Source: Mactra quadrangularis (taxonomy: Eukaryota > Mollusca > Bivalvia > Venerida > Mactridae). From it: 64,000 bases of DNA. Position 1 is the first letter of the stretch; each line of letters opens with the position of its first letter. Location of the stretch: the NCBI GenBank assembly GCA_025267735.1, contig CM046297.1, positions 19,742,011 through 19,806,010 of the forward strand, written 5' to 3'. The position numbers were made by a program, and so were the translations under genes. Positions 1-10,226 of the stretch are shown one piece after another. The notes below the pieces were generated by a model that saw only the letters and a program-made list of their open reading frames with translations, was not told the origin of the DNA and did no database searches.

Positions 1-570
1 CACACAAATTTCGCAGAAAATCATGATTTTGAATCAATTTACAACTTGAGATATTCTATAAGTCATTTCTATTGGACAGTTCTATATTTGGATACGTCTC
101 TTAGGCTGCAGGTATGTGCTCATTTAAAGAGTATAAAATGCGTTTAGAACTTTTAATTACGCTCTGAATGATTGTAGCTTCCTGCAAACACGTGACATTG
201 ACAATATTTTGTCAACGGAGAGCATTAATATGCTAATTACGCACAGCGGACAGAAAATTGACTGTAAATCATTATAATCTTTAATTGCTTTTAATAGCTT
301 TTAATAATTTCTATTTTATTAATAGTTCAAACAATTAAATACTTGCCGATTCACAAACAAAACGATCAAACTAAATGCCGTTACAATAACAATGAATGCA
401 TGAAAAAAACTGTGAAATTTACGCAATTTAACAGGTTTTACCTATTTTTTGAAAACGCATTATCAATGTCCTCGACATTAGCCTTTCTTAGTTCGAACGT
501 ATTTTTTTATGATTTCCATTTTCTTTCTGACACATTGTTTCTGCTCTCATTTTTTGTAAATCTTACTTAA
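1..570. other. AT-rich stretch, no gene seen
   Basis: I see no spliced exon with flanking AG/GT signals and no repeat with clear ends. The short open frame at 343-570 has no homology I recognise and sits in low-complexity AT-rich DNA. Confidence 0.5.
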
Positions 571-594
571 CATGTGTAACCCGATTAAAATTCA

Positions 595-661
595 TGGTCC
601 GAACTAGGATTCGAACCCACGACCTCTCGAGTCGTAAGTGGACACTCTACCACGTCGCCAT
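595..661 (-). promoter_or_regulatory. tRNA-like block in the 3' LTR of the TRIM
   Basis: Same block as at 851-917, with the B box at 607-617. One base differs between the two LTRs (638 versus 894, T against C), inside this block. Confidence 0.6.
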
Positions 662-810
662 AAAAGCTAGCTTGAAGGCAAGGTAGTACAAGTGCCGTAT
701 TATACCTCTGCTACACACACCCCCTCCTTAACAGAATTCGTCCTCGAATTCTTGGGGCTCGATTGTCTGTGGGATTATCTAAGGGTGCAATCAAACAATT
801 CCAAGTGGGT

Positions 811-828
811 TATTTACGTTGGGCGCCA
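811..828 (-). other. Primer-binding site of the TRIM
   Basis: Minus-strand TGGCGCCCAACGTAAATA begins with the TGG expected from pairing with a tRNA CCA end, two bases inside the LTR. About 12 bases resemble primer sites common in Gypsy-type elements. I cannot name the primer tRNA. Confidence 0.6.
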
Positions 829-850
829 AATGTAACCCGATTAAAATTCA

Positions 851-917
851 TGGTCCGAACTAGGATTCGAACCCACGACCTCTCGAGTCGTAAGCGGACA
901 CTCTACCACGTCGCCAT
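851..917 (-). promoter_or_regulatory. tRNA-like pol III promoter in the 5' LTR of the TRIM
   Basis: On the minus strand this block has a perfect B box (GGTTCGAATCC, plus-strand 863-873), a possible A box (about 901-911, GTGGTAGAGTG) and between them a 5-bp anticodon-like stem ACGAC/GTCGT with a 7-base loop. The D arm looks shortened and I find no convincing acceptor stem, so it is unlikely to be a functional tRNA. It could serve as an internal pol III promoter for the element. Confidence 0.6.
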
Positions 918-975
918 AAAAGCTAGCTTGAAGGCAAGGTAGTACAAGTGCCGTATTATACCTCTGCTACACATG

Positions 976-1756
976 TAGCAAACATTTTCTAATATCTCAT
1001 GAAAAAATGATTCCCGTCAGTTATAACATTTTGTTATTGTGCAAAGAACGACCTCTCTTACAAAGACGGTCAATGCTGGTTTTAAACATAACCCGATATA
1101 AATTGAACGTAATCGAAATCAAGACGGCAATAAAAATATTTCCTTGTGTTAATGATAATGATATTTTTTGTATTCAGCCTTGCAAACTGTTTCTCATGGA
1201 CTATGTACGCTCAATAATGGATATAGTTCTGGCTTCCAAAACTTTATAAGCCGCTTTTTAACATTTTGATTTTCGTCAGGTTCTGGCTTCCAAAACTTAA
1301 TAAGCCGCTTTTTAACATTTTGATTTTCGTCAGATGCGGCATTAAAGTTTGGGATCAGACCCGTTATGAAACCTCACCAGAATAACACCCATTCGTTTAA
1401 GCTCGTTTTTCTAATCAAATACCAATTTGGTAATAAGATCGTGTGCATTATTCAATAAAACATTCATTTAAACATCATTTTACACCAAAACGGCCATTGA
1501 AATATCAAAGAATTAAATAAAATAGCCGTTTTCGCTAGGAAACATTCAATCTCATCGTCTAACAGACATTTGAAGCTGTGCGAGATCTCGTTTCAACCGG
1601 AATTCTCGGTTATGAGCGTTAAGGAACATAGCAGAGTAATTCCGATTGATGCCGGGAATTCCAAATAAAAATCTATTTTAAGAGTTTATTTGTTAACAAA
1701 GACACTCTGTTTTCTTGCAATTTAAGATTTTAATTCTCTTTCATTTTTTATATAAC
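976..1756. repeat. Non-coding stretch with a 54-bp tandem duplication
   Basis: Positions 1226-1279 and 1280-1333 are near-identical 54-bp direct repeats (one base difference seen). Nothing else with clear ends was found here. The frame 1007-1249 is not supported by splice signals or homology. Confidence 0.7.
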
Positions 1757-2781
1757 TGTGACGATAACGGTCTTGGTGAGCTTTAGCCCTGACCGAGGTA
1801 TTGAAGAGTTACGTCCCTTTGATCATTAAATTATTGTTGTCTACACTTCAAGGTAAGATGTTAAATGTTTTGTAAGAGCTATGTTATGATATTACGCTAT
1901 ATTAATGATACTAAGATTAGTCCATTGTTAAAAAGGACAAAGTGGGTGCTACCATCTTTGGACCAATAGCAGTTTATCTGAATGTCACGTGGAAGAATTA
2001 GGGTATAAATACGTGCGTTGAGCTTGTCTTAGACAGACGTGTGTATGACTGTTGGTGAATCAACACTATAGCAGATACCTGGGAAACCCGAAGTCAATTG
2101 TCCACCTTGTTGTCTACCGCAACTCTGCCGAAGCCTCGCTTCCCCAGAGTAGTATACAGCTGGAGAAACGACCGGATCGCAGTATTGTTCTATAGTCGTT
2201 GTTTGTGAATATTGTTCGGCTTAGAGCCGAAATAGGGTTGCTGGCTAGGGCCTGGAGCCGTATTAGATATATACCTAAAACTATTGTAGAGTTTTAGTGG
2301 TTGCCAGCTTAGTGTTATACTAGTTGAGTAGTATATTACAACGCTAGGCGAATACCTGGGAAACCCGAAGTCAACTGTCCTCCTTGTTGTTTACCGCAAC
2401 TCTGCCGAAGCCTCGCTTCCCCAGAGTGGTATACAACTGGAGAAAAGGCCGGATCGCAGTTGTGTTTCCTAGCTGTTGTTTGTGGATGCTGATAAGGCTG
2501 AGAGCCGAAATACGAAACAGAATTATTGGTTTATGCGTAGAGCCGTGTTAGATATATATATATATACCTAAAACTATTGTAGAGTTTTAGTGGTTGCCAG
2601 CTCAATCTTACTAGTTGAATATATATTTTGTTGTTGTTGATGTTTGTGATTCTGATTTTGGTTGATTGTTTTATTTACGTACAATAATTACTTAATACGA
2701 ATTGCTAATCAAAAGGCAAGGAAGCCCGAGGAAAAATATATAAATACATACACATAGTTGACCGCTCGAAAACATGTTACA
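1757..2781 (+). mobile_element. Solo LTR of an LTR retrotransposon
   Basis: The block starts TGTGACG and ends TGTTACA, and TAAC is duplicated at 1753-1756 and 2782-2785. A TATA box (TATAAAT, 2004-2010) lies about 250 bp in, which sets the orientation. Downstream are two diverged direct repeats (about 2070-2310 and 2350-2610) that share the segments ACCTGGGAAACCCGAAGTCA, GCCTCGCTTCCCCAGAGT and ATACCTAAAACTATTGTAGA, probably duplicated leader or regulatory sequence. There is no internal coding region, so this is likely the product of LTR-LTR recombination. The family is not identified. Confidence 0.7.
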
Positions 2782-2910
2782 TAACTAACAGTACGTAAAT
2801 AAAATCCTATAAATTATGTGAAATTAAAGAAAAAATATAACATTTTGTGTTTATTTTCAACGAACATATTTTGTAAATAAATGTCGCGTGGTTGAAGCAA
2901 TGGTATTGTT

Positions 2911-4052
2911 CAGGGGCGGATACAGAACAGGGCTGCCTGGGGGGGCTGGAAGACCCAACTTGGGGTGGGTACGGGAGGGGTATCCCCTCCCGTTGGTGGG
3001 GGTACGGGGGTTTCCCCGGAAATTTTGAAAAATGAAGGTCTAAAATCGAGCATTCTGGTGCATTTTTATTGCACAGATTAAAATTTTAACTGGTCAATCA
3101 CGCATTTTTGGGGCCTTAAAATTGGTTATTTTTCTGGATTTCGTGAATTCCGCATGGCCTCTCATCGCCAAGAAAGATCGGGATCATTATCTGAAAGCCG
3201 GTCACCAAGGGAATAACTTGGCCAAGCTGCATATCTGTTAGTCAATTGGTAATGAAATAAGAGCATCTTGAGATAGCCGTGGTGCATTATGGTGGAAAGA
3301 TGACCACTTTCACCCATGTCGCAACCAGTTGAGAGTTAACAAACAACCAGAATATAAACTTACCCCGTATATAAAAGTAAGAAAGTGAGTAGTAAGTATT
3401 TTTTTTAAATGTCAAAAAAATGATAAGTGAACATACGGTGTAAAGAGTTTTTTAACCGACCATACAAATAAAAAATATCAACAAATTGATAGGGAATAAT
3501 GGCTGATACTAATATTTAACAGGATTTTATTTAATTCCAATGCTGTATCTTAACTATGTTTCAAAAATGTTATAATATATTTACTTCAACAGTTGATAAG
3601 ATAGAACAATGATTAAACTTGTACCAAAAAAATAATAGATGCAAACTTAAGTTTGTTTTAAAGTGGGATGAAAATAAGTAATACGTAAAATTTACTAAGA
3701 TGGAAAATGAATCTATTTTAAGATAAACCAGAAAAACGTAATTCTAAAGCAGTCCAAACACATCTCTCAGATCAGTCAATCAACAACACCGTTCTAATGG
3801 TCCTTAAGTCAAGCAAGTGACATAGATCTATATCTCTGGTCAAGCGTGAAGAACTTGTTAATCGATAATTACACTCTCAACAAAGCCCCCAGGCAAGAGA
3901 TTAACAACCGGATGTTAGCAATTAACAGCTTTGATAACGGACACACTACGGACCTTAAATTCATTAGAGTATATCAGCTCAGCTGGAAAAAGTATCTCTG
4001 GGCTGAGATGGGGGGGCTGCAGCCCTTTAGCCCGGGCCTAAATCCGCGACTG
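2911..4052. mobile_element. Old hAT-like non-autonomous element
   Basis: The left end CAGGGGCGGAT and the inverted right end CAGTCGCGGAT form imperfect terminal repeats of the kind seen in many hAT-type elements. Just inside the left end is a perfect palindrome (2971-2990, GGGAGGGG/CCCCTCCC). No 8-bp target duplication is conserved (about 4 of 8 bases match), so the insertion is old or the limits are slightly wrong. No transposase frame is present. Confidence 0.5.
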
Positions 4053-4080
4053 TTGTTATCATGACCGTCAAGTTCGGTCA

Positions 4081-4140
4081 AGGTCAGTCTCGACGTCACG
4101 TGGTCCACATTTTGTCAAGATGGCGGCAGAGTATTGAATT
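4081..4140 (+). promoter_or_regulatory. TATA-less promoter-like cluster
   Basis: A CRE-like ACGTCA overlapping an E-box CACGTG (4092-4101) is followed by CAAGATGGCGGC (4116-4127), the canonical YY1 site usually found just downstream of the start in housekeeping promoters. The ATG in that motif opens only a five-codon frame, so it would be 5' UTR or a micro-ORF. It might serve the plus-strand coiled-coil gene, but a first exon linking the two is not visible. Confidence 0.4.
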
Positions 4141-4574
4141 TTAAGACCTATTGGAAACTTTGGCGTATTTTACGTTCGGAATGGGCACTTGTTAGGTAGT
4201 AAGTTGTCAAATTAAAAGATTATACATTATTTTAACGGGATATTCTTCAATTTTCTCCAATGCACACTCGATGTATGTATACGAGCGTGGCAGATTCCTG
4301 GCACAATTATTGGTGGACTTTTATCATACACTAATTTGTCTTCAGCGTACCCGTTCATTGACAGTATAAACACGGGTTTGCTGAAGACCCTAAGCTATAA
4401 TGGATACAATGCAAATGATACTTCACCTAATTTTCATGCGTCCCGAGGACGCTTATACCGAGATGTGGTGCGTCTTTTCTGAATTTGATGCGTCAGTGAC
4501 GCAGGACGCAGAGCTAGATTAATCACTGATGTAAACAAATATATACGATTGTTAAGTTAATGAGTGATGTTTCA
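4141..4574. other. No gene seen
   Basis: Unassigned DNA between the promoter-like cluster and an old repeat. It contains several GCGTC words (4439-4512), among them the inverted pair TGCGTCAGTGACGCA, which could be CRE/AP-1-like sites. Confidence 0.4.
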
Positions 4575-4672
4575 TTTTTAGTCTGTAAATTTTGAAACAT
4601 TACTAATTGCCTGAACGATTGTATATTTGTTTATTAGATTAGATTATTCACCGCAAATGGCTGAGGAGTTCC
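4575..4672 (+). repeat. Old interspersed repeat, copy 1
   Basis: About 98 bp match 27320-27425 closely, including the words TTTTGAAACAT, TAGATTAGATTATTC and GAGGAGTTCC. The match ends where LINE sequence starts, so the LINE sits at the edge of this repeat. Confidence 0.65.
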
Positions 4673-6655
4673 AAAGCTGCTGGTCCAGATATGATAAAAC
4701 CAGTTGTCCTTAAAGAGCTCGAGAAACGAAATTGCCGATGTTATAACTATCCTTTTCCAAAAATCTCTTTCTACGGGCGTACATCCTTCTGACTGGACCA
4801 AGGCCAACATTAATCCGCTTTTCAAGAAAGGCGATACCAGTGAGCCTGCAAACTACCGGCCCATTTCTCTCACTTGCATCCTTGGCAAAACTCTAGAACA
4901 TATCGTTGCTTCTGCTGTCTCCTCACATTTCACTTCGCATAACATTCTCTTCAACTTACAACATGGTTTTTCGGGAGAAACCCTCTTGCGAAACACAACT
5001 TATCGAACTCCAAGACTACCTTGTCAACAATCTTTCCAACGGCAAACAAACAGATCTTATTCTCCTAGACTTTTCAAAAGCTTTTGACAAGGTTAATCAC
5101 ATCAAACTTCTTAATACACTTCAAGAACATGGCGTTTCTCCTCAAATTCTTAACTGGACTCATTCTTTTCTCATTGGTCGTTCCCAAACAGTAGTTCTAG
5201 ATGGCGATAAATCCTCTGAAGTACCTGTTAACTCTGGCGTTCCCCAAGGCTCTGTCCTTGGTCCATTATACTTTCTTATCTATATCAATAAACTCCCTTC
5301 CTGTGTCAAATGCAATGTCCAGTTGTTTGCAGATGACACTGCTATCTACCTCACCATAGAATCCATGTCTGATTCCCTTCAACTGCAAGAAGATCTCACC
5401 AGGATGGAGGACTGGGAAAGGGAATGGGACATGGAGTTCAATCCTTCCAAATGTCAAGTCTTACACATCACTTAAAACAAAAACATCATCAAGCACAACT
5501 ACATCCTCCATGGTCAAATTCTCGAATCTGTCAACAGCGCTAAATATCTTGGGCTTGATTTCACTTCTGATCTTTCCTTCAACAAACATATAAATAGAAT
5601 GACATCTAACGCCAACAAGACCCTCGGCTTCATCAAAAGAAATGTCCCTACTAAAAACGAAATAGTAAGGGAGTTAGCATATAAGACCTTGGTCTGGCCC
5701 CAGTTGGAGTACGCTTCCACCATATGGAGCCCCCACACCAAACCTACATCAACAAAGTGGAGATGGTACAGAATAGAGCGGCTCGGTGGGTCAAATCCAA
5801 CTTTTCTCACCAGGCAAGTGTCTCGGCAATGAAGCATTCACTCAATTGGCGGCTGCTTGAACATCGCAGATATGAGGCACGACTATTAATGTTTTATAAA
5901 ATCTATCATAACCTTGTCGCTATCAATATGCCAGAGTACATTCAGAAACCCGCCAGATTAACTAGACATATGCATCCTCTCAGCTTTCGGCAAATTCAAG
6001 TTAGAGTTGATTATCATAAATGGTCGTTCTTTCCCCACACTGTCACCTTGTGGAACAATTTACCATCCCACATTGCTCTTGCCCCGACACTTGCCCAGTT
6101 CAAGGCAGGTCTCGCCAAACACAGCTACTAAATTTCTTTCTTTGTTTTTAAGCTTTTAATCATAGTAACTTTTAATTTATGCACACTGTAGTATTGACTA
6201 TGGTTTATTGTTGAGATTAATCTAGTTGGGTGCAACAATATTTTAGTTTTTACTTTTTTATAGAAAATATTTTATTTAAACCTCATGTATACTTACTCAC
6301 CCCAGACTAGTATTAGCCCCCTCCATCATTGGCTTTATGAGTTACCATCCTTTACAACCTTTCAAAATTATTGGTATTAAAAAGCCAGCTCAGTACTGTA
6401 TTGATGTTTTTAATCATTGAAGTTTGTTTTAACAATCATCTTACAAGTTATGGGTTTCCTAACCCAGATCATTATGGGTCCTTAAATTACTTGTAGATCC
6501 GGAAAAAACATTGTTTTTATCTCTTCTTTCTCTTTTCTTATTTCACGCTTACTAGACTAACACTCTATCCTCTTAGTTTCACCGTGTCTGATGACACGCA
6601 GACCTGCCTAGAACACTTGTAAGAGGGGTTGGCAGTAAAGATAGATAGATAGATG
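4673..6655 (+). pseudogene. 5'-truncated LINE, Jockey/CR1-like reverse transcriptase, broken
   Basis: The conceptual product begins in the fingers region of a reverse transcriptase (KAAGPD, then NYRPISLT), continues through LLDFSKAFDKVNH and SGVPQGSVLGPL to the catalytic FADDTAIY (about 5325-5350), then YLGLDF in the thumb and a C-terminal region ending AGLAKHSY (stop at 6129-6131). The endonuclease half is absent. It is dead: one extra T in the run near 4970 shifts the frame, an in-frame TAA interrupts at 5473, and a base is lost near 5740. The 3' UTR ends in a short GATA-type tail (6637-6655), usual for CR1/Jockey-like LINEs. Assignment to that broad group rests on motif style. Confidence 0.85.
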
Positions 6656-7447
6656 TATCCTTACAGAATGTTTTGGAACATTTAGGGTTATTGAACTGGC
6701 TACAGTTTTCAAGAAATTTATTTATTTTTATTTATTTATATTTTTAATTTATATTTTTACAATTTCTGACTTAATTAGGCAATTGATGCATTCATATATT
6801 ATAGGTCTTAAATTAGGGACAAGATTTTAGAAAGTCTTGAGTTATAAGTAGGGCTTATATTCAGTTTCAGTATTTGGTGAAAGGGCTTTGGACCTTTTAC
6901 ATGCATGCACAACACTAGGGGTTATTTTATTCATTGCATATTATGCTATAACTTTCAGAACTCTAGTGTTTCATTCAGGTCCTTCAATGCTGACACAGAA
7001 AAACTTAAGATGTATTTTTTGTCTGGAAGACTTGTTTATACATTATACATGTATTTACAGAGCACTTGTTTGGCAAATTTGAGGCAGAATATGGGCCCAT
7101 TTCCCTCTCAAAATCATGTTTTTCCCCTATCTCATATAAAAATTCCCTTCAAAATATCATAAAGAATTATTTTGTCATTCTGCAGTAACGATCTAAACTA
7201 GCTACTCAAATCAATGGTAGAAAAGTGTTAAGAGTAAAAGTGACTGCTAAAACTAAAAGTTTCAACTGTAAAAATTTATGAGGTGACTGAAAATTCCCTG
7301 TACTGTCTTTAAACGGCACAAAATTCCCATGCTTGTTGGTATGGGTACCAGTCCCTAAAAGTTGTCGAGTGACTAGATTTCTTTTCAATGTGTTAATTAT
7401 GTGATTATTTTTCCCAACTTCTATTTTTATAAAACATATTTAGAGAT
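6656..7447. other. No gene seen
   Basis: AT-rich DNA without spliced coding evidence. The open frames here (6888-7162 plus, 7206-7388 minus) show no recognisable domain. Confidence 0.45.
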
Positions 7448-7665
7448 ACCAGGCTAGCTCAGTTGGTTGCACTAAAATCAACTGATCAAGGAATTTTTGG
7501 TTCCATTCCCAGGCAGGGCACACTTTCATGGAGCTAAGTCATAATGCTTTATCAAGAAATTTAGCCTTTTCAAGGAACAGTGATTAGGTTGACTGGCCAC
7601 TGTTATATGAACTATATACAATGTGTTGTTATGGCACTAAACTCGACAAAAAACGCCAATAACAT
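7448..7665 (+). mobile_element. tRNA-derived SINE, family 2
   Basis: Begins with an A-box-like GGCTAGCTCAGTTGG, has a decayed B box (GGTTCCATTCC) and the family body, and ends with a LINE-type tail (TGTTGTTATGGCACTAAAC then CGACAAAAAA). Other copies are listed at 15149, 46120, 53141, 53419 and 56266. Confidence 0.75.
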
Positions 7666-7946
7666 ACTTAACTATTAATTGTCTTATTCCAGGAGAAAGA
7701 ATTTATTAACCCAAAGCAGGTCTCACATTTCTACATTGTGTGTGTTATAGGAATGATTCTCGTCCAAGGAGATTGTTCACAACAGTCAGAAATCTACAAG
7801 AGTATGATGAAAACATGATATGTCTTCAAGTATATCCCACTATTCTAGAGATGAATCCATATATGTTTGTTGGCAGGAAATATTGAACCATAGTAATGGT
7901 AAGAATACAATGTACTAGAGTATTGTTACTAGGGTTTGACACAGTG

Positions 7947-8406
7947 TAGGGCTGTGGATCGTTGAGCAAGTGTTGGTCTGATCGAAACCACGATTTATGT
8001 GTAGCGATTCATGATGCGCACCACAAATTACTTGTTAATAGAGAAGCATACGAAATTCATGTAATAAAAATAGTTAGGGAAGAATTACAAGAGTTTTTAC
8101 TATAAGGAAAACCATGTACACTAAACATGTCTATTTCCAAATGTTTTTTGAGTGTTTTCAATGGTACCATTTTTGTTTGAATGTGTATCAATCGAATTTT
8201 GACCCAAGATTGTTAGGACCCTACATAAATTTAAGTTTACATTAGAAGTGCAACTCGTATTCAGTTGTAATTAAGCTGAAAATGTTCATTATTTTATTCC
8301 AAAAATAGATTGCAATTCCACGATTTCGGGCTTGACAAATTTTTGTACTCGATTTTCTGGTCGGGATCTCGAATATCCGAGTACTCGAATACTTGCCACA
8401 GCCCTA
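7947..8406. mobile_element. Non-autonomous DNA transposon with GGGCTGTGG ends
   Basis: TAGGGCTGTGG at the left and CCACAGCCCTA at the right form an 11-bp perfect inverted repeat around about 440 bp of non-coding DNA. hAT-like by the shape of the ends. No 8-bp target duplication could be confirmed. Confidence 0.55.
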
Positions 8407-8875
8407 TAGAAGTGTCTTTGGATTTACAGAATTCCAAAAAATTGGAAGGAATCCATCTGATTTTCAGCTAGGGATTCCGTCGGGATCCCCAAAAATTGCC
8501 ATGTATTGTTTATTGCAATAGTGACTGTAAACCTGTATCCATTTTTTTTGTCTTCTATGTGAGGAATCCTTAATTGTCCCGGCCCCCTATAGAATTTCCA
8601 AAATATACCTTTTCTTTAGTGAATTTATTGACAGTAAGTCATTTTTAAGTTGCATGAAGCAATTTTTCTCTTTCAACATTTTTTCCACTTGTAGGGGGGG
8701 GGGGTTGCTAATTGAACTTCTTTATGGGACCCTGTTTAAAAAATGCTACATGTACTGACAAGTAAGGAAAAGCATACATTTTTAATTTTTGACCCCATTA
8801 ACCCCCCTGTACATACCCTCTGAAGGTTGGCCACGCCCATTTTCACATAAATTACCATTTTTTTACATTCAATTG
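8407..8875. other. No gene seen
   Basis: Contains a G run (8695-8704) and AT-rich DNA, but no gene or delimitable repeat. Confidence 0.4.
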
Positions 8876-10226
8876 CAGGGTTGGGATTTTGCCGACAAAA
8901 ATGAGTTTTTTCCTTTCCGCTGGCAAAAACTGGTAAAAACCGGCAAAACTGGAAAAAAAACGGCAAAATTGGAAAAAACTCCATAATGATTTTATTTTGC
9001 TCAATGCTGTGCTTGTTTAACACATTTGATCATGCAAATACTAATGATTGTTACTTGTAAATGGTTTATTCACAAATTCTAAATATAAATACAATTTTAA
9101 ATGACAAAAATAAATGAAAAAATTGTCCATCATATTTAACCCTAGGATGAATCTAGGACCCTGCTCATTGGGATCCAGAGTTGTTTGTCAAATGCCTACA
9201 AATGTGTTTCAAATAAAGGCAAATTTATTCAATATGAATAAAAATGGGAGAAAGTTTATAAAAATAGGGACCTCATGTCATCAGATTATGCAACTTATGA
9301 TAAAATATACCATGTCGTAAAGTGAAATGTATACCTGTCATAAAAATGTGTCAATTGTTAATTTGTGGGAAGGTCTGATGTTGATCATGATATGGGCACA
9401 AATGTATTGTTTATGGATGTGTCATTCAATATAATATTTAACTTTTATTTATAGTAATTAGTATTTTTAATAAGTTAAAAAAATATAATTATTCCCCTAT
9501 AAATTCTGAGAAAGGCTTTTTAGCCACCCTGTTTTTTTTTCTCTCTTTTGACCAGACATCCAGAGGCAAAAACTTCCAACCCTGAGCAAAAATCTTTTTT
9601 TTATTGCTATAATTATTATTCAATTTCTTTTAACACTAAAATAATTAGCATTCTTAATCAGTTTTAAAATCAAATTAATAAAAATATTTCTTTTTAAATA
9701 TAATTTTCCCCTATTTTTGCCACCCAATTTTTTCCTTTCTGATTTTTCCATTGACAAAAACTTCAAATCTTGGACACAAGCATGATTATTATGCACAGTT
9801 TATTACTGTATCAGTCAATTTTACACTTAATATGAAAATTATTAGCACTTTCAATCAGTTTTAAGTACAAATTTATGAATATTTCATTTTGAATTTTAGA
9901 CACTATTTAGTTTTTCCAATTGTTTTTCCTCCAGATATTTCATTGACTTTTTCCAACGGCAAAAACTCCAACCCTGGACACTAACATGAATATTATTTAT
10001 AATATGTATGTCTTATTACTGCATCAGTCAAATTACATGTAATATTGAATCTATTAGCATTGTCAATCAGTTTAAAATACAAACTTATGAATATTTCTTA
10101 TTAAACTTGAGATATTTAATTTTTGCCAGTTTTTTCCAGTTTTTGCCACCCTATTTTTTCCTTGCCGGTTTTTTCCGGTTATTTCCATGGTTTTTTCGGC
10201 CATGCGGCAAAAACTGTCCAACCCTG
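8876..10226. mobile_element. hAT-type non-autonomous element, 1351 bp
   Basis: Ends CAGGGTTGG and CCAACCCTG are inverted, and the 8-bp target TTCAATTG is perfectly duplicated (8868-8875, 10227-10234), the hAT signature. The interior is non-coding and consists largely of three to four diverged units of roughly 200 bp, each ending in a decayed copy of the right terminus (near 9570, 9755 and 9955). A piece of the same family lies inverted at about 23325-23460. Confidence 0.9.

Larger units (their letters stand above)
571..975 (-). mobile_element. Terminal-repeat retrotransposon in miniature (TRIM) with tRNA-like LTRs
   Basis: Two direct 141-bp repeats (575-715 and 831-971) differ at a single base and begin and end TGT...ACA. 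They flank only 115 bp of internal DNA. The 4-bp sequence CATG is duplicated at 571-574 and 972-975, as expected for integrase-mediated insertion. Read on the minus strand, the internal part starts two bases after the LTR with a primer-binding-site-like TGGCGCCCAACG and ends with a purine tract (AAGGAGGGGGTG) right before the second LTR. There is no coding capacity, so mobility would depend on proteins of another LTR element. The near identity of the LTRs means a recent insertion. Each LTR carries a tRNA-like block (separate entries). A tandem pair of tRNA SINEs is the alternative, but the primer site, purine tract and target duplication argue against it. Confidence 0.85.

Noticed and set aside
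343..570. 75-codon open frame
   Set aside because: Non-ATG start, low-complexity Phe/Leu content, AT-rich surroundings and no splice or homology support.
595..661. A genuine tRNA gene
   Set aside because: The B box and anticodon-like stem are there, but the D arm is short, no acceptor stem pairs, and it is part of an LTR present twice.
4092..4101. Treating ATG 4120 as a protein start
   Set aside because: It is followed by a stop after five codons; it is part of the YY1-type motif.
7692..7719. Possible mini-exon after TCTTATTCCAG (EKEFINPKQ)
   Set aside because: The acceptor is good but the donor CAG|GTCTCA is poor, and no compatible upstream exon was found.
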